Source: Sphingomonadales bacterium
Lineage (GTDB): Bacteria; Pseudomonadota; Alphaproteobacteria; Sphingomonadales; Sphingomonadaceae
Length of the DNA stretch: 64,000 nucleotides
NCBI GenBank assembly: GCA_016704425.1
Contig: JADJAC010000002.1
Coordinates: 558,001 to 622,000, forward strand
Reading direction: 5' to 3'
A program made the position numbers and the translations under genes. Below the pieces are notes generated by a model. It had not been told where the DNA came from. It saw only the letters and a list, made by a program, of their open reading frames with translations, and ran no database searches. Shown one piece after another: positions 1 to 11,000 of the stretch (the first letter of the stretch is position 1; each line of letters opens with the position of its first letter).

Positions 1-158
1 AAGGATCGTGAAGATGGCCTGACAGTCGATCGGCGTCTGGAAAGCCCGGCCAAAAAAATGGCACTCGTTGCCGGCGTCTTTATTGTGGCTCCAGACGTGC
101 GGATGTCCATCTTGGCCATGGGGTCACCCATGAGACCGCATACGTTGACGCAGACTGA
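1..158. other. Unassigned left edge
   Basis: No gene can be supported here. The longest minus-strand frame reads through to the window edge without a recognisable start, and its translation (containing HPHVWSHNKDAG) matches no family I know. It is not the missing C-terminal half of the neighbouring IS630 transposase, which would show the DDE motifs VFIDE and DNLPAH. It may be the edge of another broken element. Confidence 0.3.
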
Positions 159-548
159 TCAGAACACTTCAAAATCCCCCTTGCAGACGGGGCGGGCCAT
201 ACGTTTTTTCCGAGTGATGCCGTGGCGCGCGAAAAACCTGTGCAGGGTGCCGATACCAACCGAAGTGCCCCGTTCGATCAGCCTCGCCTGTATCTCGACC
301 AGCGTCATGTCGGCCTGTTCGGTCACCAGTTCGCGGATGAATGCGCCCTGCGCCTCAATCCGGGCCGAGTGCCGGTCTCCGCCGCGTGGTTTGGCAACAG
401 CCTGCCCATGCTCTCGTGCCAGCTGCCGCCAGCGGATCGCGCTCGATACGCTGACCCCAAAGCGACCCGCCGCCGCGCGGCAACTCAAGCCGCCGTCAAT
501 CGCGGAAACAACCCTGTCCCGAAGATCCTGTGAAAGCGAGCGCGCCAT
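159..548 (-). pseudogene. IS630-family transposase, N-terminal fragment
   Basis: The frame begins MARSLSQDLRDRVV and carries the N-terminal helix-turn-helix region typical of IS630/Tc1-like transposases (SCRAAAGRFGVS, then a second HTH-like block LVEIQARLIERG). Family members are usually about 310-350 residues with a C-terminal DDE domain. Here the match ends soon after GITRKKRMARP and the frame closes 12 residues later, so the catalytic half is gone. I chose the ATG at 548 because AGGAGG lies upstream and the family starts there; the frame itself stays open to 587. It is an inactive remnant. Confidence 0.75.
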
Positions 549-665
549 CCATGCCGGCCTCCTTCGCCAGCAGGCAGCGTGAATCACATCAGGTGTCAGA
601 TGGGAATCCCCGACGATTCAGTTCGTGTGGAAACCGCTCTAATTCAGCCAAGGCGGCAGACGAGC

Positions 666-857
666 CTACTCCGGCTCGTGCTGCCGCCTGATCAGCCGAT
701 GAAGGCTGGCCGTGATAATGCGCGTCGATTTGCCAAGCTTCACGGCCTCGACATCACCGGACGCGATCAATTCGTACAGTTTGGTGCGCCCGACGCCGAT
801 CATGCGCGCGGCCTCGTTGACCTTTACGCAGATCGGTTCGGCGGAGGGCGCTGTCAC
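666..857 (-). CDS. Small excisionase/AlpA-type DNA-binding protein
   Basis: A 63-residue protein built around a MerR-like winged helix (VNEAARMIGVGRTKLYELI, then LGKSTRI), the layout of the excisionase-family HTH and AlpA regulators. Such proteins control or assist excision of integrated elements. It starts with GTG at 857, overlapping the stop of the upstream AlpA gene by 4 bp (GTGA), so the two are probably translationally coupled. No integrase gene is seen in the window. Function is inferred from fold and context only. Confidence 0.6.
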   Translation of the reverse strand: MTAPSAEPICVKVNEAARMIGVGRTKLYELIASGDVEAVKLGKSTRIITASLHRLIRRQHEPE

Positions 858-1060
858 TTGGCTGCGCCTTCGTTGCGATAAGCGGCCGGATCGTCAATCC
901 AGCGGTTGATAGCAGATTCGCGCCAGCCTGTGCCGTGGACGCTGATCTTTACCTGGGACGGAAACGTCCCCTCAGAGATCTTGCGATACATGGTTGAGCG
1001 GGACAGCCCAGTGCGAGCCAATACGGTTTTCAGGCGGATAATTCGGTCAGTGTTGGACAT
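854..1060 (-). CDS. AlpA-family transcriptional regulator
   Basis: From the ATG at 1060 the product is 68 residues. RIIRLKTVLARTGLSRSTMYRKI followed by FPSQVKI and the WRESAINRWI tail is the classic AlpA (phage_AlpA) signature. In coliphage-like elements and islands AlpA activates the integrase and promotes excision. The frame stays open upstream to 1108, but this ATG has GGAA at a suitable distance and gives the family-standard N terminus. It is first in a two-gene unit with the excisionase-like gene and marks this stretch as a former integrated element. Confidence 0.75.
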   Translation of the reverse strand: MSNTDRIIRLKTVLARTGLSRSTMYRKISEGTFPSQVKISVHGTGWRESAINRWIDDPAAYRNEGAAK

Positions 1061-1502
1061 GGCACGTTTTCCCATTCGCTGGTTGTTTCTGGCACCCCCT
1101 AAACACAAGAATTATTTGGCCAACCACACGACGCAAGGGCATTTTCGGTGTCATAGAACTCAGTCGCACTTGCGGTTGTAATAACAGGGCTAAGGATCGA
1201 GACGGGTATGGAAGGATAGAAATGGGTGCGGACGTCAGTCCGATCGTGCTTCAGGCGGGATAATAGTTTTAAACTTCAGCGGATGATTCATTCATAGTCG
1301 CGATTTTGACCAAATCAGGCGGAGATTTACGCCACGGCCGACGATTTTTTGGGGCGCGAATCGCGCAAATTATTCGTCAGCGTAGCGGGCCAAGGCTATG
1401 GTGGCCCCCAGTCATTATCTCTAGGCTTAGGACCTATTGAGTGAGGGTGATGTGATTGTGCTTCGCACGCCTTCGGCTCCAGGCTCCGCGAGGAGGCTGA
1501 GC
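1061..1502. other. Non-coding stretch between AlpA and the IS5 remnant
   Basis: No supported gene. The part next to 1060 should hold the leftward AlpA promoter. The right part (about 1430 onward) is probably the left end of the IS5-family remnant, but I could not identify its terminal repeat. Confidence 0.4.
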
Positions 1503-2188
1503 ATGAGCGCCTGTATTGGCTGACGGACGAGCGGATGGCGCGCCTTTCGCCGTATTTTCCCAAGAGTAACGGCAAGCCACGGGTCGATGACAAACGGGTG
1601 CTGGGCGGGATCATCTTCGTTAACCGGAACAGGCTGCGCTTGCGGGATGCACCCAAGGAATATGGGCCGCACAAGGCATTGTATAATTGGTGGAAACGGT
1701 GGGACGGAATGCGCGTGTGTACTCTGACGATGGAAGGCCTGGCCGCCCAGAAAGCCGCGCCGCAGACCGTTATGATAGACGCAACCTATTCCAAGGCCCA
1801 CCACACAGCTTCAAGCCTTGGGGAATAATAATGGGGATCTCGGGAACCTGATCGGACGGACCAAGGGCGGCATGAACACGAAGTTGCACGCCGTGACTGA
1901 TGCAAGCGGCCGCCCTTTGAGCTTCTTCATCGCGGCCGGCCAGGTAAGCGATTTCACCGGCGCCGCAGCCTTGCTCGACGATTTGCCCAAGGCCAAGCGG
2001 ATGCTCGCTGACCGCAGCTATGACGCTGATTGGTTCAGAGATGCGCTGGAGTAAAAGGGCATCTAACCGTGCATTCCGAGCCGAGAATCCCGCTCTTTGC
2101 CAGTCAAATACGACAAGCCGTGCTGCAAACGGCACTCGCACTGGCCGCCACCGTGCTCTTGTGGCTGAGATCAGTCAGTCGGGCCTAG
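1503..2188 (+). pseudogene. IS5-family (IS427-like) transposase remnant
   Basis: The pieces read, in order, LYWLTDERMARLSPYFPKS, then GKPRVDDKRVLGGIIFVNRN up to MIDATYSKAHHTASSL, and, in another frame, GDLGNLIGRTKGGMNTKLHAV up to YDADWFRDALE, all close to IS427-group transposases. The gene is dead: a frameshift follows the ATG at 1503, another lies near 1815-1828, stops follow DALE (2052-2054, and again at KGI), and an internal deletion joins the PCIPSRESR region directly to a tail resembling the family C terminus (ALAATVLLWL). The final DDE glutamate region is missing. Confidence 0.8.
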
Positions 2189-2276
2189 GCCCCACCGCTG
2201 TGATGATGACAAATTTACACCATCACATACTGGCACCAAACATCGAAATGTGTGTAAATGCTCAAAAAATCATCTG

Positions 2277-2284
2277 GCCTTTCA
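2277..2284. repeat. Left 8-bp target-site duplication of IS256 element
   Basis: GCCTTTCA lies directly outside the left inverted repeat of the IS256-family element and is repeated exactly at 5000-5007 outside the right one. IS256 elements make 8-9-bp duplications, so this pair records the insertion. Confidence 0.9.
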
Positions 2285-3493
2285 GGCCGTGTCCCACCGG
2301 GTGGTGTAGGAAGGTTTCCCTGATGGGGTGGCCACCGTCGATCTTCTGGTAGGGTTCGGATGCGAACTCGAACCTGGAGAAGAAGACGATGACCGACGAC
2401 AGAATTGCCCTTGTTGAGCTGATTGAGCAAGGGGCAGACAGCGATTTGGTGCGCGATATGCTGGCGTTTGCCGCAGAGCGCATGATGGATCTGGAGATTG
2501 AGGCCAGGACTGGCGCTCCGTCCGGCTCCCGCAGCCCGGGGCGTCTCAATCACCGCAACGGCTACCGCGAGCGAGGATGGGACACCCGTGCTGGCCGGAT
2601 CGATCTGGCGATCCCCAAGCTGCGCAAGGGCAGCTACTTCCCGAGCTTCCTGGAGCCGCGCCGTACCGCCGAGAAGGCCTTGGCGGCGGTGATTCAGGAG
2701 GCCTATGTGCACGGAGTCTCGACCCGTTCGGTCGACGATCTGGTCAAGGCGATGGGCGCCAGCGGCGTATCGAAGAGCCAGGTTAGCCGTCTGGTTGCCG
2801 AGATCGACGAGCGGGTGAATGCCTTCCTGGCACGGCCGATCGAGGGTGAGTGGCCTTACCTGTGGATCGACGCCACCTACCTCAAAGTCCGCGAGGGCGG
2901 ACGGATCGTCTCGACGGCGGCGATAATCGCTGTTGGCGTCAACACCGATGGCCGCCGCGAGGTGCTGGGTGTCGCCACTGGCCCTTCGGAGGCGGAGCCA
3001 TTCTGGAAAGCCTTCCTGCGCTCGCTGGCGGATCGCGGCCTGCGCGGGGTGAAGCTGGTCATCGCCGACGATCACAAGGGACTGCGTACCGCCGCCAGCA
3101 AGGTGTTCGCCGCGAGCCAGCAACGCTGCCGGGTGCACTGGATGCGCAATGCACTGGCCCATGCCGCGCCCAAACAGCGGCCTGCCGTGATCGCGATGAT
3201 CAAGACGATCTTTGCGCAGGAAACGACCGAAGCGGCGCACCAGCAGTGGGAGCAGGTCGCCGATGCCCTGCGCGAAAAGTTCCCGAAGCTGGCCGACATG
3301 ATGGACGCATCGCGCGAGGATGTGCTCGCCTACATGGCGTTCCCGAAGGACCACTGGGCGCAGATCGCGTCCACCAACCCGCTGGAAAGGGTGAACAAGG
3401 AGATCAAGCGAAGGGCCGATGTCATCGGCATCTTCCCGAATGACGCCGCCGTCGTCCGCCTCGTCGGCGCGCTGATGCTGGAGCAGAATGATG

Positions 3494-3749
3494 TGTATGG
3501 ACCACCCCCATCTTGCAAGGCTTTTCGACTTGGTTTGACGAACTCGGATCTTGCGGTCGTGTATCCGGCCTTGTTACGCGGCTTCACGCGCCGCAGGCCC
3601 CTATGGTTTCCGCGGATCGACGGCCGGACAAATGGACGAACTCAAAATGGTTCGCATCATTTCAATGACCTTTGCCGAACCCCGGTGAGACCGGTTCGCC
3701 ATACTGTTGTCTTCGCCTCGCAAGTCGGCCCCTGAAGGAGCCGAGCCGA
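3494..3749 (-). ncRNA. Candidate bridge/seek RNA region of the IS1111-type element
   Basis: This 256-bp segment lies between the transposase stop and the element end. IS110-family elements encode a structured guide RNA that pairs with donor and target; in the IS1111 group it comes from the 3' non-coding end, which is where this long segment is. Short dyads are visible (for example CCGGTGAGACCGG at 3682-3694). I could not assign guide loops by eye. Position and family support it; structure and transcription are not shown. Confidence 0.5.
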
Positions 3750-4784
3750 TTATGCCGCCAACGGTTGAACCGTGTGGCGGCGATAGACCTCGCTCCTGGT
3801 CAGCATGGCCCAGAGAGACCGGGCGGTTTTGTGCGCGACAGCTGTTGCGGCAACATTCGTGGGGCGCCGCGCGACAATGGCCGATAGCCAGGGCCTGGGA
3901 GCGACATCCTTTCGGAACGTGGTGCCGACTACGGCTCGCGCGCCGTGTATCAGCAAGGTGCGTAGGTAGCGGTCACCACCCTTGCTGATCCTCCCGATCT
4001 TTTCCTTACCGCCGCTGGCTTTTATGCGCGGCGTCAGTCCAAGCCATGCTGCAAAGTGGCGGGATGATTTGAACTGTTTGCCGTCACCGACGGCGGCGAC
4101 GATGGCGCTAGCAGTGATTGGCCCCACCCCCGGTGCCGACGCCAGGCGCTGACTGTCAGGATTGGCCTTGTGCCAGGCCACAATCCGCACTTCGACAGCT
4201 TTCAGTTGTTCGCTCAGTGCATCTATATGATTGAAAAGGCTTCGTAAGGCCTCTCGTGCTTCGTTGGGCACCACCGTCTCGCCAGCTGTCGCGAGGCGCT
4301 CGCTCAATAAGGCAAGTTGTCGCACGCCTTTGCCAGCGATGATGCCGTACTCACCCAGCAGACCACGCAAGGCATTGATCGTCGCCGTCCTTTGGCGGAC
4401 GAACAGGCTGCGAGCGCGATGGAGGGCCAGCACTGCCTGCTGCTCCTCGGTCTTGATGGGAACGAAGCGCATGTTCGGTTTCGCGACCGCCTCGCAGATC
4501 GCTTCCGCGTCGGCGGCATCCGTCTTGTTCCGCTTCACGTATGGCTTGACGTACTGCGGCGGAATAAGCCTGACAGTGTGCCCCGCCTTCGTAAGCAACC
4601 TGGCCCAATGGTGTGCACTGGAGCATGCTTCCATGCCGACGAGGCACGGCGGTTGTTTGGTGAAAAATGCGATCATGTCGGCACGGACGAGCTTTCGCCG
4701 CAGGATGGTTATCCCGCCTGCGTCGACACCGTGAACCTGAAACACCGTCTTGGCCAAATCGAGACCGATTGTAACAACGGACAT
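3750..4784 (-). CDS. IS110-family (IS1111 group) transposase
   Basis: A 344-residue DEDD recombinase. The N-terminal RuvC-like domain shows D in IGLDLAKTVFQVHG, E in GMEACSSAHHWAR and the DAADAEAICEA motif. The C-terminal transposase_20 domain shows LASAPGVGPITASAI and AAWLGLTPRIKASGGKEKIG with the conserved serine region. It acts with the element's guide RNA to excise and insert the IS. I chose the ATG at 4784 (MSVVTIGLDLAKTV); the frame is open to 4850, but that extension crosses the element boundary. The gene looks intact and full length. Confidence 0.92.
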   Translation of the reverse strand: MSVVTIGLDLAKTVFQVHGVDAGGITILRRKLVRADMIAFFTKQPPCLVGMEACSSAHHWARLLTKAGHTVRLIPPQYVKPYVKRNKTDAADAEAICEAVAKPNMRFVPIKTEEQQAVLALHRARSLFVRQRTATINALRGLLGEYGIIAGKGVRQLALLSERLATAGETVVPNEAREALRSLFNHIDALSEQLKAVEVRIVAWHKANPDSQRLASAPGVGPITASAIVAAVGDGKQFKSSRHFAAWLGLTPRIKASGGKEKIGRISKGGDRYLRTLLIHGARAVVGTTFRKDVAPRPWLSAIVARRPTNVAATAVAHKTARSLWAMLTRSEVYRRHTVQPLAA

Positions 4785-4999
4785 GGCTTCCTCCACTTGA
4801 TGGCATCTGAAGATTGTGCCCCTTGGTTTGGGGGTGGTCCATGCCATCAAGTGGGCGGTATCGCGCCGCTACATGACGCTGGAAACAATCGGCTCGGTGA
4901 GCCATAACCCCGTTGTCAGCCTGCCAGCTCTGGCGGCCTGACCCGAACCCGATCCTGCCGTGGATCGACGGTTCCTACACCACCCCGTGAGACACGGCC

Positions 5000-5007
5000 G
5001 CCTTTCA
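5000..5007. repeat. Right 8-bp target-site duplication of IS256 element
   Basis: GCCTTTCA, identical to 2277-2284. Removing the element and one copy rejoins TCATCTG-GCCTTTCA-ATGTCTG, the ancestral sequence upstream of the giant gene. Confidence 0.9.
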
Positions 5008-5086
5008 ATGTCTGTTAACCACTTAAGTGATATCCGCCCATCTAGTTTAGCCCAATTCTAACGGCGAACGAGGGGTCGTAAATACC

Positions 5087-8000
5087 ATGATTAGCTCGAA
5101 AACTACCGCAGTTGTGCGGCTGTTGATCGGTTTGTTCGCCTTCATCACTGGAGGCGTAGCACTCGCGGCAGACCTGCAAATTTCGCAGTACACCGGCACA
5201 CCAGATCCAGTCGGCGTATCGGGAGAGGTGACGTACTCGGTCACCGCCGCGAACAACTCCGCGCCATCCGTGAACAATGCGGTGGTAACGATAGCGATCT
5301 CTGATCGCTTCGAGGTAATCAATGCCGTGGGCAACTTCCCGTCCTACTGTTCGGTAAGTGGCGCGGTTGGCAGTCAGACCCTGACCTGTAACCTGCCGAC
5401 GCTGCTGGGCGGCGGCGCGGCCAATGCCCAGACCTTCACCTACAAGGCGATTGCCCGGGTGGCTGGCACCAACACTACGACCGCGTCGATCGCGGCGGCT
5501 GGCAACACGGACTCCAACGCCGGCAACAATTCGCTCTCGATCACGCCGACCGTGCGTGCTGGTGCCGACCTCACCGTCGTCAAGGCCGGTTCCGCTCCGA
5601 GCGTGATCGCCGGTGGCCAGTTGCAGTACACCCTTACCGTCACCAACAACGGTCCGACCCCGACCGCCGCCGTGCGCGTGATAGACAACCTGCCGGCCGG
5701 TTCGGACTACCAGTATCAATCTGGCACGGGCACGGGTTGGACTTGCAGCCGTGCCGGCACCACCGTCACCTGTAACTATTCCGGCGCGGCTCCGGCGGTG
5801 GGCGCGGCCTATCCCGTCATCACCATCACCGGCAAGATCACCAAATCGACTGCTGGCACGATTTCCAACATTGCCGATGTCACCAGCACCGATGCTCTGG
5901 TGCTTGATCCCAATGCCCTCAACAACACCTCCAACACGGTTGTCACCAACGTTCAGGCGGGCAGCGACCTTCAGGCGATCAAGTCCATGCCGTCCACCAT
6001 CACCGTGGGCAGTTCGGCCAACATCACCCTGTCGATCCGCAACACCGGGCCGCAGAGCGTTCCCGCCGGTTCGGCAATTTCCGATGTCATCGACAATGCG
6101 TTGACGCCGGGCACCATGCCATCGGGCTGTAGTAAGGTGGGCCAGACGGTAACCTGTACCGCCGGTGCGCTGTCCTCTGCCCAGCAGGTGGATTATATCA
6201 TCCCGGTCACCGGTGCCTCGGCAACGGGCGGGATCATCAACAACACCGCCAACGTGGCACCGCCCAGCGGCTTTGCCGATCCGGACATGGCCAACAACAC
6301 GGCAATCGCCCCGTTCCAGACGGTGCTGCCGAATGCTGATCTTGAGCTTTACGCCAAGTATAAAAGCCCGAGCCCGGTTGCTCCTGGTGCCAACATCACC
6401 TCGACCATCATCGTGCGCAACCTTGGTCCGTCGATCGCCAGCTGGACTCCCGGCACGCCGCTGCGGGTTACCGATACGCTGAGCGCCGATGAAACCTTTG
6501 TCAGTGTTTCGGGTGCCTGGACCTGCGGCGTTGCCGGCGTGGTCGTCACTTGCGATACCACCGACACCGGCACGCTGGCAGTTGGCGCGACCAAGACGCT
6601 GACGCTGATCACCACGGCTGGTTCCGGGGTTGACACCAACGTTGTCAACACGGCCTGTACCGACCGCACTGCCGGTTCGGCCCATACGCCCAGCTCGCCG
6701 ACCAGCCCGACCGGCAATGACTGCCGCAGCGCCGGCGTGCGTTCGACGACCAGCGCCGCCGATCTGTCCGTCCAGAAGGATGTCAGCCTGTCCAACGCTG
6801 GCGGCTGGACCGAAAACCTGGCGGTCGCCGATACCGACAACGTGTTCTACATCCGCCTGCGCGTTTCGAACGCAGCCGGCGGCAACACCGCGCGTACGAT
6901 CGCCGTCACCGACGCCCTGCCCAACTTCATCAACGCTGGCAGTTTCGTGACTGCTGTGACGCAGGACAGCGCCACTTCGGGTTCGATGTCCTACAACCCG
7001 GTCAACGGACTGGTGGTTTGGAGCCTCAGCAATCTGGCCGGCGGCGGGACCGAAACCCTGATCATCCGGGTGCAGCGTCCGTTCGAAAGCGGCAGCTTCA
7101 CCAACTACGCGTCGGTCTATTCGTCGGATACGACCGAGACCAACAACCTGAACAACAGCGATACGGCGCAGTACACCATTACGCCGCGCGCCGACATGAC
7201 GATCAACAGCAAGTCGGTTACGCCTGACCCGGCCCGGGTTGGTGTGCCGGCCACCTATATCATCAGCGTTCGCAACGATGGTGCGAACCCGGCTGACACC
7301 GTTCAGGTGATCGACGTGATCGATCCCGCGCGGTTTGAAATCATCGGTACGCCGACGACGACGAAGCCGGGTGCCACCTGTTCGGTGGTGGTCGCGACGG
7401 GAACCGTCACCTGCGACATGGGGCAGTTCGTTCGCACCGAAGTGCGCCAGATCAACGTCACGGTTCTGCCTAAGTATCCCTTCGGGGCCGAGACCATGGC
7501 CACGCTGCCGACCACCCAGGTCAACCGCGCGACCGTGACGACGTCCACGCTTGATACCAATGGCGGTTCGAACCCGAACGCCGGCAACAACTTCTTCACG
7601 CTGAACCACAACATGCAAGCGCCCAGCTTCGATCTGGCCGTGACCAAGCAGGAATCGAATCCCGCGACCGATGATCCGGTGCGCTTCGATGAAACGCTGA
7701 ATTACGACATCCGCGCCTCGAACTTTGGCCCCTCGCGTGCGACCGACATTGTCGTCACTGATATTCCGGCACCGCCGCCGGGCCTGACGATGACGCTCAG
7801 CTCTGTGGTGATCAACCCGGTTGCCGCCAACGGTGGCCTGACCCTTCAGGCTGCGCCGAGCGCCGGCTGTACCGCGTCCGGTCCGAACTACATCTGTAAG
7901 ATCAACCAGGCTGACGCCACCCAGAACTATCTGGACCCGCTGAAGCAGGTGATCTTCCGGCTCGTCTTTACCATGGGCGGAACCCCGCCTTCTGCTCCGA

Positions 8001-11000
8001 CCACCTTCACCAACGCTGCCGAGCTGACTTCAGCCGAACAGCCGGTGTGGAACGGTGCCGGTGCCGATCTGGCCCCTGCCAACAACCGTGCGACGCAGAC
8101 CACCACGGTCCGTCCGTCGACCGACCTTGAAGTGGTCAGCAAGACTCGCACGGGCGCGCTGCTGCGCAACGTCAACGAACCGGTGGAATTCACCATCCGC
8201 TTCCGCAACAACGGTCCGTCGACCGCTACTCGCGTGCGGATCACCGATACGCTGCCGGCTGGTTTCGTCTATGCGCCGTCGCCCGCGCCAGGCAGCTCCA
8301 TTCCGGGCGGCAGTGCGGCCACGGTTTCGGGGATTGCCTGCTCTGGCACCACGACGATCACCTGCGACATCGATGGCAGCTTCCCGGTGGGTGCGACCAA
8401 CACCGTCGATCTGACCGTCAATGCCAAGGCTCAGGCTCCCTACAGCGGGCCGCTGGCTCCCACCGATCTGACCGATACGGCCACCATCACGCCCGGACTG
8501 GACGCTTTTGGCGATCCGCTGAGTGAAGATGCCGTTCCGGCCAATGACAGCCAGACTGCCGTCGTGCAGATCCGCCCCGCGAGCCTGTCGGGTACAGTCT
8601 ATGCCGATAACAACGATAACGCCGTGATCGATGGCGGTGAGGGCATGGCGGGCGTTACCGTCACGCTTTCCGGCACCGATATCTATGGCAATGCGGTCAA
8701 CGCCACGGCGGTGACGGTTGCCGGTGGTGGCTTTACCTTCCCGGTTCTGCCGCCGTCCGGCCCGGCCGGTTACACCATCGTCGAAACCCAGCCGGCCACC
8801 CATTATGACCGCAATGAAACCGCGGGCAGCCTGGGCGGCACGGTGAACAACGCTGCCTATGGCAACACGGCTGTAGAGAACACCATTAGCGGCATCGTCC
8901 TGCCTGCGCAGACCGATGGCACCGGCTATGTGTTCCAGGATCACCTGAAGGCCGTGATCGTCGCCAACGACGACGGCGTGTTCACGGTGAACGGCCTGAC
9001 CGGCAACAGCAATGTTGCCAATGCGCTGACCAACGATCAGTTCAATGGTGCGGCGGTGCTGCCGGCCCAGATCATAATGACCGTCATCACTCCGGCCACC
9101 AATCCCGGTGTGACGCTTAACACCAGCACCGGCCAGATCGCCGTTGCTCCGGGTACGCCAGCGGGCACCTATACGATCGATTATCAGATCTGCGACGTGG
9201 CAGACACCAGCACCTGCGATCCTGCGCGGATCACGGTGACGGTATCTGCCGCCCCCATCGCAGCGGTGAGTGAATCGATTGGCGGGATCAACGGCCTGAC
9301 GGGTCAGAGCAATGTGCTCAACGCCCTGACCGGCGATACCCTCAACGGGGTTGCCGTGACCACCAGCAACGTGACCATCTCGGTTGCGCCTGGCTTCTCG
9401 GTTCCTGCCGGGCTGACCTTTGATACCGCCACGGGCAATGTCTCGGTTTCGCCGGGCACGCCTGCTGGTCCTTACACCTTCAACTATCGCATCTGCGAGA
9501 TCCTGAATCCGCTTAACTGCGCCAACGCCACGGAAACCGTGACGGTTGTTGCCGCGCCGATCACGGCTGTCGATGACAGCCAGAGCGGCATCAACGGCGC
9601 AGCCGGGGCCAGCGATGTGCTCAACGTGCTGACCGGTGATACGCTGAACGGCGCTGCGGCAACGACGGGCAATGTCTCGATCATCGTCGAGCCAGGGTTC
9701 ACCGTGCCTGCCGGTCTGGTGTTCAATACCACCACGGGCAACGTCTCGGTTTCGCCGGGCACGGCTGCCGGTCCGTATACCTTCGACTATCGCATCTGCG
9801 AGATCCTGAATCCGGCCAACTGCGCTACCGCAACGGTTACGATCACGGTTGTTGCCGGTGCGATCACCGCCGATGATGAAACCTCTGCGCCGGTCAACGG
9901 TGCCAGCGGTGCCACGGGTGTGGTTGATGCCATCCCCGGCGATACGCTCAACGGCTCGCAGGCTGTGATCGGTGATCTCAACATCACTGTCATCACTCCG
10001 GCCACGCCGATTGGCGGTGCTCCGGTGCCGGTGCTCAACACCACCACGGGTCTGGTCGATGTACCGGCTGGCACGCCTTCGGGCAGCTATGTGATCCGGT
10101 ATCAGATCTGCGAAAAGCTCAATCCGGCCAACTGTGCCCTGGCGAACATCACCGTTCCGGTCGTGTCTGCCTCGATCACGGCGGCCAATGACAACCAGGG
10201 CGGCATCAATGGCCTGCCGGGTGCCAGCAACGTGCTCAACGTGCTGGGTGGTGACACGCTGAACGGCGTGCCGGCCACCACGGCTACGGTCAACATCACG
10301 CTGGCCGTCGGTTCGACGGTCCCCGCCGGGCTGACCTTTGATCCGGTCACGGGCAATGTCTCGGTTTCGCCGAACACCCCTGCCGGTCCCTATAGCTTCA
10401 ACTATACCATCTGCGAGAAGCTGAACCCGGCGAACTGCGCCACGGACACGGCTACGGTGACGGTCGTCGCGGCCCCGATCGCTGCTGTCAATGACAGCGT
10501 CGGCGGGATCAACGGCGCCTCGGGTGGCACTGATGTGCTGAACGTGCTGCCGGGCGATACGCTGAACGGCGTTCCCGTCACGACGGGCACGGTGACCATC
10601 TCGGTCGCTGCCGGCTCGACGGTTCCGCCTGCGCTCATCTTCGATCCGGTTACCGGGAACATCTCGGTCAAGCCGGCGACGGCGGGCGGCGCGTACAGCT
10701 TCAACTATACGATCTGCGAGATCCTCAACCCGACCAACTGCGCCACGGCCACGGCCACGGTGACGGTTGTCGCGGCGCCGATCTCGGCGACGGATGATAC
10801 CACGGCCCCGGTCAACGGCGGCACGGGTGCGCCCGCGGTGATCGATGCCCTGCCCAATGACAACCTGAATGGCGCTCCGGCCACCATCGCCACCGTTACG
10901 GTTGCGGTTGTGACCCCGGCCACGCCGATTGCTGGCGGTCCGGTGCCGGTGCTCGATCCGGCGACGGGTCTGGTGACTGTCCCGGCCAATACGCCGGCGG

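Larger units (their letters stand above)
3494..4849 (-). mobile_element. IS110-family insertion sequence, IS1111 group
   Basis: The boundaries follow from reconstruction of the host transposase: ...GATG | AGTGG... restores Asn-Asp-Glu-Trp in frame. Subterminal inverted repeats ATGGACCACCCCCA (3497-3510) and its exact complement (4829-4842) lie 3 bp and 7 bp inside the two ends, the asymmetric spacing known for IS1111-group elements. There is no target duplication, also as expected. The transposase runs right to left, leaving 65 bp before it and 256 bp after it. Confidence 0.9.
2389..4941 (+). pseudogene. IS256-family (mutator) transposase, split by IS110
   Basis: Joining 2389-3493 to 4850-4941 gives an unbroken 398-codon reading frame, with LMLEQNDEWAVSRRYM spanning the join, the usual length and C terminus for this family. 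The DDE residues are visible: D in WIDATYLKV, D in VIADDHKGL and E in TNPLERVNKEIKRR. The inserted element replaces the last 30 residues with an unrelated tail running to 3735, so the copy is probably inactive. The ATG at 2389 is preceded by GGAG. Precise loss of the insert would restore it. Confidence 0.9.
2285..4999. mobile_element. IS256-family insertion sequence, interrupted by an IS110 element
   Basis: The ends are 28-bp inverted repeats at 2285-2312 and 4972-4999 that match at 26 of 28 positions (GGCCGTGTC outermost, GGTGGTGTAGGAA innermost). Both are flanked by the direct repeat GCCTTTCA. Without the inserted IS110 element (1356 bp) it is about 1.36 kb, normal for the family. It landed 79 bp upstream of the start of the giant exported-protein gene at 5087, so it separates that gene from its original upstream sequence. 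Confidence 0.92.

Noticed and set aside
5042..7618. 858-residue open frame antisense to the giant gene
   Set aside because: It is antisense to clear coding sequence with a signal peptide and DUF11 repeats; the Arg/Gly/His-rich composition is the usual reflection of high-GC codon use, with no domain.
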